Below, in pieces: positions 37,795 to 46,690 of a DNA stretch of 64,000 nucleotides. Within the stretch, counting starts at the first letter, position 1; every line of letters starts with the position of its first letter. Source of the stretch: Salinispora arenicola (GTDB lineage: Bacteria; Actinomycetota; Actinomycetes; Mycobacteriales; Micromonosporaceae); assembly GCF_006716065.1 (NCBI RefSeq), contig NZ_VFOL01000001.1, positions 4,836,001 to 4,900,000 of the forward strand, in the 5' to 3' direction. The translations under genes and the position numbers were made by a program. The notes beneath the pieces are model-generated. The model worked only from the letters and a program-made list of their open reading frames with translations, was not told the DNA's origin and made no database searches.

Positions 37795-38885
37795 TAGTGT
37801 CCTGCGCCGGGAATTCGTTGAAGATATGAGGCGAGCCGGTCGAGGATCTCGTCGGCGGTCTTGGTCCAGATGAACGGTTTGGGGTCGTCGTTCCATGCTG
37901 CGGTCCAGGCGCGTAGGTCGTTCTCCAGGGCCCGTAGGGAGGTGTGCGTGGCGCGGCGCAGTCGCGTGTCGGTCAGCAGCCCGAACCACCGTTCGACCTG
38001 GTTGAGCCAGGACGAGTAGGTGGGGGTGAAGTGCATGTGGAACCGGGGATGCGCGGCGAGCCAGCGCTTCACGGTGGGGTGTTTGCGGGTGCTGTAGTTG
38101 TCGCAGATCAGATGTACGTCGAGGTCGGCGGGGACTTCGTTGTCCAGCTCGGCCAGGAACTTCTTGAATTCCACAGCCCGGTGTCGGCGATGCACTGAGG
38201 TGATCACCTGGCCGGTGGCCACGTCGAGCGCGGCGAACAGGGTGGTGATGCCGTGCCGGACGTAGTCGTGGGTGCGCCGCTCGGGTAGGCCGGGCATCAT
38301 CGGCAGCGCCGGTGCCGATCTGTCGAGGGCCTGGATCTGGGACTTCTCGTCCACGCACAGCACCAGCGCACGCTCCGGCGGGTCCAAATACAACCCGACC
38401 ACGTCGCGTACCTTGTCGATGAACTGCGGGTCGTTCGACAGCTTGAACGTCTCTACCCGGTGGGGCTGAAGGCCGAAGGCCTTCCAGATCCGACCCACCG
38501 TCGAGCGCGACAGCCCGGACTCGGCCGCCATCGACGCCCGCGACCAGTGCGTGGCGTCGGTCGGCGTGCGCTCCAAGGTAGCAACCACGACCTGCTCGAT
38601 CTGCTCATCACCGATCGTGCGTGGTGCGCCCGGCCGGGGCTCGTCAACCAGACCCTCCAACCGGCGGGCCACGAACCGGTTACGCCACTTGCCCACCGTC
38701 TGCGGCCAGATCCCCAACTCCGCAGCAACATCCTGATTGGACTTACCTTCCGCGCAGCCCAACACGATCCGACACCGCTGGGCGAGGGCTTGCGACGACT
38801 TGGCCCGCCGTGACCAACGCACCAACGTCGCGCGTTCCTCATCGGTCAACGTCACCACGGCTACCGGCCGACCTCTACGCGCCAC
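37794..38885 (-). CDS. IS630-family transposase
   Basis: A 363-residue DDE transposase. The N-terminal helix-turn-helix part reads LGCAEGKSNQDVAAELGIWP; the catalytic triad is in VLCVDEKSQIQALDRS (D), HLICDNYSTRKHPTVKRWL (D) and YSSWLNQVERWFGLLTD (E). Length and motifs are complete. The stop codon TAG on the minus strand uses the TA target dinucleotide at the element's end plus the last base of the CRISPR repeat. Confidence 0.94.
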   Translation of the reverse strand: MARRGRPVAVVTLTDEERATLVRWSRRAKSSQALAQRCRIVLGCAEGKSNQDVAAELGIWPQTVGKWRNRFVARRLEGLVDEPRPGAPRTIGDEQIEQVVVATLERTPTDATHWSRASMAAESGLSRSTVGRIWKAFGLQPHRVETFKLSNDPQFIDKVRDVVGLYLDPPERALVLCVDEKSQIQALDRSAPALPMMPGLPERRTHDYVRHGITTLFAALDVATGQVITSVHRRHRAVEFKKFLAELDNEVPADLDVHLICDNYSTRKHPTVKRWLAAHPRFHMHFTPTYSSWLNQVERWFGLLTDTRLRRATHTSLRALENDLRAWTAAWNDDPKPFIWTKTADEILDRLASYLQRIPGAGH

Positions 38886-38931
38886 CCACCAACCCTACAA
38901 TTATTCAACGAATTCCTGCCGCAGGACACTA
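37795..38931 (-). mobile_element. IS630-family insertion sequence
   Basis: Imperfect terminal inverted repeats of 28 bp (outer ends TAGTGTCCTGCG at left and the complement at right, with a few mismatches near positions 12-16) enclose the transposase. TA dinucleotides at 37795-37796 and 38930-38931 are the duplicated target. It sits precisely at the end of a CRISPR repeat. Confidence 0.88.
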
Positions 38932-38937
38932 GCCCGC

Positions 38938-39087
38938 TACAGCTGCGGGGACCTGGATGCTGTGGCTGCCGAGCTGAACAGCCGGCCACGCAAAACGCCC
39001 GGCTGGGAAGCCCAAGCCGAGCGTTTTACTAACTCCTGGCAACAGCCAGTTGATCACTATGTTGTGACGACCCTGAAATCCACCTGA
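38938..39087 (+). pseudogene. C-terminal fragment of another IS30-family transposase
   Basis: Reads CGDLDAVAAELNSRPRKTPG then WEAQAERFTNSWQQPVDHY to a stop at 39085-39087. It carries the IS30 NxRPRKT motif but differs from the fragment at 22035, so it is not a copy of it. Confidence 0.75.
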
Positions 39088-39114
39088 TGGCTAGGGTTTA
39101 CGTCGTTTGGGCAG

Positions 39115-40287
39115 CTACTGGGACGTCGGCAGCGGCCAGCGAAGGACACCGCCGAGACCGCCTCCACGCTGGTCGTGAACCGGGTGATCAAGCCATGCGT
39201 ACTGAACGCCGCCGGCGGTAGCGGTGACACCGAGGCGGTCGCGGCGGGGCTTGTCGTGGTTGACCCAGGATAGCCACGCTGCCTCGACGGTGTCCCACAG
39301 GCGGCGCGGCGACTGCCGGACCTGTAGCCGCCCATCAGCGCATTGCTGTGCTGTCGCGATGTCGACGCCGTTGTGGACTGTCAGCCCTGTGGGTGCGAAG
39401 TGTTCGACGAAGTGTGTCTGGGGTTGGTGAAGCAGGAGCCAAAGCCGAAAGTCGGGGTCAGCTAGCGCCTCTGGATCAAGGCTACTGACGCTGAGGTGCG
39501 TGACATCATCAGGGGCGGGTTGGGGCTGGTCGGCTAGGTAGCCGTCGGGTAGGGGCTGGCTGGCAGGACGCATGGGCATGAACCACGCCCCGTCCGTATC
39601 GAGATGGCCGGAGACTTCGCCGGGGCCGGTCTTGTCGAGCACGGCGAGTGCCCCACCGATGGTTAGCGGGGTGACGATCCGCCCGCCATCAGCGAGCTGA
39701 TCGATCCACGCGGACGGCACCCCTCGTGACGCGCAGGTCGCCAAGATGCGGTCGAATGGGCCGTGATCCTCGGCGCCCAGGGCGCCGTCTCCGGCGACCA
39801 CCGTAGGCGCGAATCCTATGGTGTCTAGGCGTTCGGCGGCTTCAGCTACAAGCCCAGCGTTGATGTCGACACTGACGACGTTCTGCGCGCCGACCCGGTG
39901 ACACAGGAGCGCGGTGTTGTAGCCGGTGCCGGTGCCGATCTCCAGAACACGATGGCCGTCGGCGACTTCCAGGACGTGCAGCATCCTAGCGACCAGTGAT
40001 GGTAGGGATGCTGAGCTAGTGACGGCCCTCCTGCCCCCGTCCGGGACCCATCGAGTAACCAGGAACCGGTCCGAGTATGCCGCTTCCAGCCACTGCGGAC
40101 GGTGGGTGGAGATAGCGCCATCCACGAGCCGGCTGGGGCTGTTGTATTCGTCAAGCTCCCAGAATCGAGGCACGAACACGTGACGAGGAGTTGCCTCAAA
40201 TGCCGCCCGCCACTGGTTATCTGATATTGCGGATTCGGCGGCGAGTTTGTTCGCTAGCGTAGCCGCCTGTGGCTGCCAGTCCGTCAA
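39115..40287 (-). CDS. PIMT-like O-methyltransferase of a graspetide cluster
   Basis: A 390-residue protein of the protein-L-isoaspartate methyltransferase family with a long extra C-terminal domain (about 215-390). Motifs: WRAAFEATPRHVFVPRFWEL at the N-terminus, HRVLEIGTGTGYNTALLCHR for SAM binding (residues 115-134), VVSVDINAGLV, and GPFDRILATCASRGVPSAWI. The same architecture is found in ATP-grasp RiPP clusters, where such enzymes (for example ThfM for fuscimiditide) methylate an aspartate to form an aspartimide. It starts one base after the ATP-grasp gene ends. Which aspartate it acts on is inference; the precursor has two Asp-Gly sites. Confidence 0.8.
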   Translation of the reverse strand: MTDWQPQAATLANKLAAESAISDNQWRAAFEATPRHVFVPRFWELDEYNSPSRLVDGAISTHRPQWLEAAYSDRFLVTRWVPDGGRRAVTSSASLPSLVARMLHVLEVADGHRVLEIGTGTGYNTALLCHRVGAQNVVSVDINAGLVAEAAERLDTIGFAPTVVAGDGALGAEDHGPFDRILATCASRGVPSAWIDQLADGGRIVTPLTIGGALAVLDKTGPGEVSGHLDTDGAWFMPMRPASQPLPDGYLADQPQPAPDDVTHLSVSSLDPEALADPDFRLWLLLHQPQTHFVEHFAPTGLTVHNGVDIATAQQCADGRLQVRQSPRRLWDTVEAAWLSWVNHDKPRRDRLGVTATAGGVQYAWLDHPVHDQRGGGLGGVLRWPLPTSQ

Positions 40288-40288
40288 T

Positions 40289-41242
40289 TCATTCTCCCTT
40301 CGTCAGCAAATCGGCTAACGCTGAGGTTATTTGTAGCCCGGTTGCGTCTTCAATCCATCCGTACTGTCCGGCGGGGTTACATTCCAGCATCCACCATTTT
40401 TCGTTCGGGTCGACCACGAAATCAAAGGCCCCAAACGCCAGTCCGAACCAGGCCATGAACGCTTTAACCCCATCGGCCACCCGGCAGGGAACGTCCACGA
40501 TTTTATAGGTGAGGGCATCGTAGTCGGACCGAAAATCTATCCGCGCCTTCTTGCTGTGTGCGGTGATGCCTGCGGCGAACATGCGGTCACCCACCATCGT
40601 TAGCCGCACTTCGTAGGATTTTGCAATAAAGGGCTGGAATTGATGGGCTGTCATCTCGACCCCGCGCATATCAGTCAATTCTGTGCGAGACAATAGGTGT
40701 GTGTTCAGCGCCTTCCGGCGTCCCTCTTCGATGATGGAGCCGAACCCGAGAGGTTTCATAATGATCCCGCCTGGGTGCCGGTCGGCGAACCGGTGCACCG
40801 CATCGGGGTCATTTGTTACCAATGTTTCCGGGACTGTAAGACCGCACCGTTGTGCGACGGCAAGCTGCACCGGTTTGAACAGATCAGCCTGACGGGCCGG
40901 GTGGTTGACCCACAGCACGGGCATCGACCACAGGACGCCGGCGACCCCAAACTTTGCCTCGTGAGTGGCGTGCCACCGTTCGGCTGGCGACATGCCGGCC
41001 GGGACGGCGAACGTGGTGGGGTTGCGGTACCACACGGACCGCAACCCCTCCAGCGCTGCCGTCCGGCGCTCAGTGCGTAGTACGCCGCGCCAACCCGCCT
41101 CGGTCATCTCAGCATCCAAACTGAGGCAGTTGGGAAACCACGAGGTGTCACAGCGGAAAACGGGAACACCGCGATGGTTCAGCGTCTCCACCACCGCGTC
41201 CACCGTCGGGTCGATGTCCGCGCTGAGAACCAGGACGGTCAT
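40289..41242 (-). CDS. ATP-grasp graspetide macrocyclase (TgmB type)
   Basis: A 317-residue ATP-grasp ligase of the microviridin/graspetide family, which makes ester or amide links between side chains of a precursor. Features: MTVLVLSADIDPTVDAVVET N-terminal fold, VWYRNPTTFAVPAGM, HPARQADLFKPVQLAVAQRC leading to the ATP site, GGIIMKPLGFG (ATP-binding lysine), AHQFQPFIAKSYEVRLTMVG, and metal ligands in FDFVVDPNEKWWMLECNPAG followed by QYGWIE. These are the marks of the actinobacterial TgmB branch. It lies three bases after the precursor gene. Confidence 0.92.
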   Translation of the reverse strand: MTVLVLSADIDPTVDAVVETLNHRGVPVFRCDTSWFPNCLSLDAEMTEAGWRGVLRTERRTAALEGLRSVWYRNPTTFAVPAGMSPAERWHATHEAKFGVAGVLWSMPVLWVNHPARQADLFKPVQLAVAQRCGLTVPETLVTNDPDAVHRFADRHPGGIIMKPLGFGSIIEEGRRKALNTHLLSRTELTDMRGVEMTAHQFQPFIAKSYEVRLTMVGDRMFAAGITAHSKKARIDFRSDYDALTYKIVDVPCRVADGVKAFMAWFGLAFGAFDFVVDPNEKWWMLECNPAGQYGWIEDATGLQITSALADLLTKGE

Positions 41243-41245
41243 GTG

Positions 41246-41590
41246 TCAGCTCGGCTGGTCCGGCATAAAATCGGGGCTCCACTCCTCGCCCCCTGTGCTA
41301 GGGCCGCCATCGGGAGTCTCACCGGTCGTATTCTTGGTGCCGGCCGCTATGGTCCGGTGCCACGGGCGACCATCGGGGGTGACGCCGATCTGATGCTTAT
41401 CACACCAGCCCCAAGTCGGCAGCTCGCGGATGGCACCGTCCAGTGGTGTTGCGAACTGGAGCCCGAAGGGCCGAACCCCCGGCGCTGATGGAACACTGTC
41501 AGGTGACGCCAGATCTGTCTGTGCGCGACCAGTAGCGAAACGTTCACTCTCACTAACCAACGGCTGATGTGAGACTCTTAAGCCAGTCAT
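41246..41590 (-). CDS. graspetide precursor peptide (TgmA type)
   Basis: A 114-residue peptide directly upstream of the ATP-grasp gene. The leader has the family's recognition motif RPFGLQFATPLDG (residues ~52-64). The C-terminal part is rich in Thr, Ser, Glu and Asp, the residues cross-linked in graspetides: TIAAGTKNTTGETPDGGPST then GGEEWSPDFMPDQPS. Two TPDG sites are candidates for aspartimide formation by the adjacent methyltransferase. ATG 41590 was chosen because GGAG lies six bases upstream; the frame is open further back to 41674. Confidence 0.82.
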   Translation of the reverse strand: MTGLRVSHQPLVSESERFATGRAQTDLASPDSVPSAPGVRPFGLQFATPLDGAIRELPTWGWCDKHQIGVTPDGRPWHRTIAAGTKNTTGETPDGGPSTGGEEWSPDFMPDQPS

Positions 41591-41684
41591 ACCGTCTCCG
41601 ATCTCTTGCCATACCGAATGTTGGGACATTGACGAACGGGAGGTCGGCGGAGCCCTCGCCATTATCAACGACACTCCTCAGCAA

Positions 41685-42014
41685 CTACGCCCACGACACA
41701 AACCGGTCGAACAGCTCCCGCGGGCTTGGTCTGCCGTTCGGATTGAGGTGGTAAAGGTCGTGCATGGCCTCATACATGAGGCCAGCTAGGTAGATGGTGA
41801 GCGACGGCAGTCGGCCGGAGTACTCGACCTTCAGTAGTAGACGGGCCTCGGGGCGGGGCCATGGCTGGCCGCAGGCCCGACACAGCCACTTTGGTCGTAG
41901 CGGTGTGTGTGGCGGCCTGCTCCCAGTGTAATCGCGGGAATTCTCCGTATACAGGCCGAGCCTCGGCTGCGGCAACTGACACACAATCACCACCGGCCCC
42001 CGTTCGCCCGCCAC
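41685..42014 (-). CDS. conserved hypothetical actinobacterial protein
   Basis: A 109-residue protein of unknown function. It has a CRACGQPWP pair of cysteines and a helical C-terminal part LTIYLAGLMYEAMHDLYHLN then PRELFDRFVSWA. Similar short proteins occur beside XRE-type regulators and ATP-grasp RiPP genes in streptomycetes, so it probably belongs to the graspetide locus. The GTG start is tentative. Confidence 0.6.
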   Translation of the reverse strand: MAGERGPVVIVCQLPQPRLGLYTENSRDYTGSRPPHTPLRPKWLCRACGQPWPRPEARLLLKVEYSGRLPSLTIYLAGLMYEAMHDLYHLNPNGRPSPRELFDRFVSWA

Positions 42015-42480
42015 TGCTGGGCGCGCGTCAACCAGCCAGCGCTACCCGGACGCGGGTAGAAACAGGTCGGCTGCGTCATCCATGCCGGTAGGCTCCTGCC
42101 TTGGACCCGTTTGGGTAGTGCTAGCGGATCGGTCGCCTTGCAGCGAAACCAGCGGATACGCAAACCAGCCTCCTCATCGGTTAGATGGGTAGCTCCACAA
42201 GGGTGAAGCCACCCGGTTTGGAGGGAGATGCCTCCCCAGCGCCCGGCTGCGCAGTGCCGTGCGGCACATCCTGGCGATGTGGCCCCAACGCTGTACGGTG
42301 AGTTACGCCAACGCCACGGGACCGGATGTGAGCCCAGCAAACCCCGTGCGAGCTATGCGGGTCCAGCGGCTTCCTGTAGTCCTGCTGTTGTCTCACAGCA
42401 AACGCCCGGGGCGAGCCCGCGGCGGGGTCGATACACAGAAGGGCCAGCACCACAGCACCCCTGAGTCGAGGGAGGTCGAA
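42015..42480. promoter_or_regulatory. divergent region ahead of the XRE regulator
   Basis: About 465 bp between the leftward hypothetical gene and the rightward regulator gene. No gene was supported here. It should contain the promoters for both and possibly the operator of the regulator. Confidence 0.45.
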
Positions 42481-43830
42481 ATGACTGGGCACCGACCCGG
42501 CGGCCAAGGCTCGCCGCTCATTCATCCCCTAAGCTGGGTTCGGCAGGAGCGTGGATGGACCTATCAAGACCTGGCCCACGTCATCGCCACTCGCGTGGGC
42601 AATAGTGCCGCTCGGCGTGAGAAGGCATGGCGGTGGGAGCACTGGGGGGTAGTACCTGATTCGGAGTCACAGCTCGCCTTGGCCGCTGAGCTTGGGGTTT
42701 CGGTCGAGGTGGTACACACCCTGGGCTGGCCACACTGGCTACCCATCGGCGAAAGGATCAACATTCATGCACCGTGGACCGCTGAAAGTTGCCTCCGATC
42801 CATGGACGGGGTGGCGGGAAGTGCCGTGTTAGATAGGCGTGGATTCCTGACCCTCGGCTTCGGAGCCGCCGCCGGCCTAGCCGATCAGTGGCTCAGCCTC
42901 GACCCGCCCCAACTGGCTTCTGTGCTCCACGGTGGGGCCATTGACGCAGAGCTTGTAACCTGCCTGGAACAGCGCCTGCCCGCGCTTCGTCAAATGGACG
43001 CTGCGCTTGGGGGAGGGCATATCCGAAACGTTGTCGATGCGGAGCTGCGGCTGGTTACCAATCTGCTGGCAAAAAGCACGTACACGGAACGCCTTGGCAA
43101 ACGCGCCTTTTCAGTCGCTGCAGAGCTAGGCCGCATCGCAGGGTGGACAAGCTTTGACAGCGGCTACCATGCCGCAGCCGAGAGATACTGGATATCCGCG
43201 CTACGCGCGGCTCGTACAGCCGATAACCGAGCAGTCGGTGCGAACGTTCTCAAGTGTATGAGCCTTCAACGAATGGACGCCGACCGCACCGATGAGGCGC
43301 TATCTCTCGCGCGAGCGGCGCGCGAAGGCGCTAAATCCGTACCGGCCCGCGTTCTGGCCATGCTGACTGTCCGACAAGCCCGCACCCACGCTGTTCGTAA
43401 CGAGGTCCGGGACTGCGAGCAGCTACTGAGCGTGGCTGAACGGGCCATGGACCGGGCCGAGGATGAGGTAGCCCCTGCGTGGGCAAGCTACTTCGACCAG
43501 GCAGAGTACTGCGCCCAGGTCGCGGCATGCTACCTGGCGGTAGAACGGCGCGAGGCCGCGGACCAGTGGCTAGCCCAGTCGCTTGCTACGCAGTCAAGAG
43601 ATTGTCGCCGCGACCGAGCGACATACCTCATCTGGCGGGCGGACAGCGTGCTCGGGCTAGGCGACGTAGAGCACGCCTGCGAACTAGTGAGTCGTGCAGT
43701 CCCGGACATCGCCGACGCCCGGTCCGTCCGCAACCAGAACCGCCTTGCTGGCATCCACACAAAGATCAAGAAATATCGGCATCCGGCCGTGAGTGCACTA
43801 GACGATCAGCTTCACAGTTTGGTCGCATAG
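42481..43830 (+). CDS. XRE-family regulator with TPR-like domain
   Basis: A 449-residue protein. The N-terminal helix-turn-helix reads LSWVRQERGWTYQDLAHVIA with KAWRWEHWGVVPD; the C-terminal ~280 residues are helical repeats (for example AVGANVLKCMSLQRMDADRT) of the kind seen in large actinobacterial signal-sensing regulators. Between them is a hydrophobic stretch DRRGFLTLGFGAAAGLADQW. The start ATG 42481 lies five bases after GGGAGG. It is divergent from the graspetide genes and is their likely regulator; four bases later the SDR gene begins. Confidence 0.85.
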   Translation: MTGHRPGGQGSPLIHPLSWVRQERGWTYQDLAHVIATRVGNSAARREKAWRWEHWGVVPDSESQLALAAELGVSVEVVHTLGWPHWLPIGERINIHAPWTAESCLRSMDGVAGSAVLDRRGFLTLGFGAAAGLADQWLSLDPPQLASVLHGGAIDAELVTCLEQRLPALRQMDAALGGGHIRNVVDAELRLVTNLLAKSTYTERLGKRAFSVAAELGRIAGWTSFDSGYHAAAERYWISALRAARTADNRAVGANVLKCMSLQRMDADRTDEALSLARAAREGAKSVPARVLAMLTVRQARTHAVRNEVRDCEQLLSVAERAMDRAEDEVAPAWASYFDQAEYCAQVAACYLAVERREAADQWLAQSLATQSRDCRRDRATYLIWRADSVLGLGDVEHACELVSRAVPDIADARSVRNQNRLAGIHTKIKKYRHPAVSALDDQLHSLVA

Positions 43831-43834
43831 CCGT

Positions 43835-44545
43835 ATGAGCAGAGAAGGGAAGCGTGTAGCAGTCGTCACGGGCGCCAACCGGGGCCTCGGCTACGCGATC
43901 GTACGACGACTCGCCGAGCAAGGCTTACATGTGGTGCTGACGGCCCGAAGTGAACAAGCCGCTGAGCGGGCTGCGGCGAAGCTTCGTGATAAGGGGCTGT
44001 CAATTTCGTCGCACCAGCTCGACGTGACCGATCCTGCGAGCGTCGTCCGCGTGATGGCAGATACCGGAACTACTTATGGTCGATTGGACGTGCTGGTAAA
44101 CAATGCCGCAGTAGCCATCGACCGAGGCCAGCAAGCGAGTGCCGTTGATATGGAGAAGGTTCGAGCTACCATCGACGCCAATTTGATGGGTGCCTGGCGC
44201 TGCTGCACAGCAGCTGTACCCGAAATGCGCAAACTCGACTATGGCCGCATCGTAAACGTCACTACGCACATGAGCACCTTCGGGCAGATGGGTTCTGGCA
44301 GTGTGGCATACCGAGTCTCCAAGACTGGATTGAACGCATTGACATGCATTTTGGCCACCGAACTCCGTGAGGCGAACATCCTTGTGAACGCCGCGTCGCC
44401 AGGAAAGATCGATACCCGAATGGCGTACGGGAAGGCAGAGCAGAGTCCGGATGAGGCTGCCGACACCTTCGCCTGGCTAGCGACGCTGCCAGACGACGGG
44501 CCCACTGGGCAGTTGTTCCACAGGCGTGAGCCGCTTCACTGGTGA
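43835..44545 (+). CDS. short-chain dehydrogenase/reductase
   Basis: A 236-residue classical SDR that would use NADPH or NADH. Cofactor loop VVTGANRGLGYAIV (residues 11-24), the structural NNAA motif, the serine/threonine region VNVTTHMSTFG and the catalytic Y-x-x-x-K as YRVSK near residue 153. The usual catalytic serine is replaced by Thr/His in that region. It begins 4 bp after the regulator gene and is probably co-transcribed with it. The substrate is unknown. Confidence 0.85.
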   Translation: MSREGKRVAVVTGANRGLGYAIVRRLAEQGLHVVLTARSEQAAERAAAKLRDKGLSISSHQLDVTDPASVVRVMADTGTTYGRLDVLVNNAAVAIDRGQQASAVDMEKVRATIDANLMGAWRCCTAAVPEMRKLDYGRIVNVTTHMSTFGQMGSGSVAYRVSKTGLNALTCILATELREANILVNAASPGKIDTRMAYGKAEQSPDEAADTFAWLATLPDDGPTGQLFHRREPLHW

Positions 44546-45120
44546 TCGTCGATTTGATGGCCGAACCTGACAATGGTGTTCCGGTCGGCATCCGTGCCGG
44601 GCCGGATCGCCTACGCCGCCATGCACGGCTGACTGGTCCCTAAACGCTGCCCTCGAATGGGAGGACGTGCCTGGTCGAGGGCAGCGTGTTCGCGTTGCTA
44701 GAGGTTCTAGTCGGTGCCGAGCCAAGGCACCGCAGGATGGCCAGGGACCACCGTCGCCTAGCATCGTCGATGCTTGCCGGCTACAAGGCGTGACGCAGCC
44801 CGACAAGGCCAGACTATTTGCTGTCACAGCGATGACGTTAACAATGTGGAGTTCAGTGCGGATGGCCACACCCCGGCGACCGGGGAGCGACGACAAACCG
44901 CGCGTTTGTGGAATTTTAGCCCAGTTGTCATCCAATTGGCGAGCCCTCACAGGCCACACTGAGCCATTCCGCGCAACGTTGCGGTTGCTGTCTCTAGCTG
45001 ATGAGATGCGTGGAAAGTCGGAGACGCGCCGGATGATCGCGGCTCCGTAGAAACGGCGCAAGACCTCGATAAGAAGCTGGCCTCCTACAGCTCAACTTCA
45101 TAGAAGTCCTGCGCCGACGA
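44546..45120. other. non-coding region with a decayed WD40-repeat relic
   Basis: No intact gene. At about 44826-44925 one frame reads DDVNNVEFSADGHTPATG then QTARLWNFSPV, the typical blade of a WD40 repeat, and a nearby frame reads LTGHTEPFRAT. It is probably the remains of a WD40-domain gene such as those fused to kinases or NTPases in actinobacteria. Confidence 0.45.
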
Positions 45121-45924
45121 CGAGTGTCACATACACCGCTGTCCTGCCGGTACGCGAACACACCGTGGACGCACTCGCCGGTCTGCGAACCACGAAACGT
45201 GCCCGCCGCGGTACCCGCGCTCTGCCCTGTCGTGACCAGGCGGTCCTGATCCTGCGCTGCTCCCTCGACAGCACGCGGATGCGGCAGCTCGCCCGGGACA
45301 ATCAGCCTCTCCACCGGCTACGACTACCCGCACGAAGGCATCGATGTCCTTGCCGCCCGGTCACCGACCCCGCACGGTGCCCTGCTCACGGCGAAAGCCG
45401 CCGGCCATGACTACGTGACCATCGACGGAGTCCTGGTCGACACCGACCGGTGCCGCACCCCGGGCCCTACCGAAGGCGTCGACCTGTGGTGGTCCGGTAA
45501 ACACGACAACCACGGCGGCAACGTCCAGGTCGTCACCGTGCCCGACGGCTGGCCGATCTGGACCTCCGATGTACGGCCCGGCCGCGAACACGACACCACC
45601 GCCGTCCGCGCCCACGCCGAGATCCTGCCCGCCCTCACGGCCGCCGGCTCCGACCCGCGCACCCTCGGCGATCTGGGCTACGAAGGCGAGTCCGGCACCA
45701 TCACCGTCGCGTTCAAGAAGTCGAACAACGGCAAGCTCAGCCTCCTCCAGCAGCAGCTCAACAAGGCCCACAACAGCCTGCGAGCGATCGGCGAACGCGG
45801 CAACTCGCCGCTCAAGATGACCTTCAAGGCGCTGCGCAACGTCAGCCTCAACCCCTGGCGGATCGGCAAGATCGTCGCTGCCGCGCTGGCCGTCCTCCAC
45901 ATCGAGCACGACCGCACTACATGA
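45121..45924 (+). pseudogene. decayed IS5-type transposase
   Basis: An N-terminal frame (VSYTAVLPVREHTVDALAGL) is followed by a second frame beginning near 45310, YDYPHEGIDVLAARSPTPHG, and then the DDE core: DYVTIDGVLVDTDR, VDLWWSGKHDNHGGNVQVV, LGDLGYEGESGTITVAF, and the C-terminus SLNPWRIGKIVAAALAVLH. It resembles IS5-group transposases of actinobacteria. At least one frameshift and a truncated start make it non-functional. Confidence 0.75.
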
Positions 45925-45975
45925 CAACCCTCAGTAATCAGAAGCTTGCGCGGAATGGCTCATAGTACCGACCAA

Positions 45976-46690
45976 TCAGTGGCTCCTGGTCGCACCGGCG
46001 GGGGTGTCAACGGACTCCACCCTGTCCGGCGACTGCTTCGGGTGCCCGTCGCCCGGGTCGGGCCCATCGCTCGGAATCGGTCTGTCGGTCAGATCGGGCC
46101 CGGTGTCGGACGGCCCTCCTGCGGCACCGGAGCGCCCGCCGCCCAGCCCGACGAAGGCAGCTGTAACGATTCCAAGCAGGATCGTGCCGACGGCGCAGAA
46201 CAGCAGAGTGCCGCGAACGCCGAACCCGGCGATCAGGGGACCCGCAATTCCATTGCCGAGGGGCAGCGCGACGATGGTGAGGGCACCCCGTGCCGCGAGG
46301 ATAGGAGGCAGGTCCGCAGGCCTCGCGGAACCTTGGAATAGCGCGATAGAGATCGAGGGAAAGGGAGCCCAGATGAGACCCGCGAGGGTGAATGCCGCGA
46401 GCGTCAACGGTGCGGGGACGGCGAAGCCGAGTGGAAGCATCGCGACCCCGAAACCGATGACAATGCCGATGGCGGCAGGCCACATGGGTAGAGCGCGAAG
46501 ATAGCCTGCGAGGAGGCCCCCCAAGACGGCACCGACGCCGAACATCGTGTAATACAGCGCCAACGTGCTTGCGGGGCGACCAAGGTCCGCCACGAAGAGG
46601 GGCAGGGCGACCAAGACCGGGCCGAAGAGGAAGAAGTAACCGAAACTGAGCCCGATCAGGCTGGACAGGCGGCGATCGGAGCGGATGGCC
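45976..46690 (-). pseudogene. C-terminal half of an MFS transporter
   Basis: Five to six hydrophobic segments follow SDRRLSSLIGLSFGYFFLFG; the loop GGLLAGYLRALPMWPAAIG and the segment VALPLGNGIAGPLIAGFGV are MFS-like. The N-terminal half is missing: the frame enters at about 46690, where it overlaps the 5' end of a methyltransferase on the other strand. The tail is polar. This is a truncated relic at a recombination junction. Confidence 0.65.
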
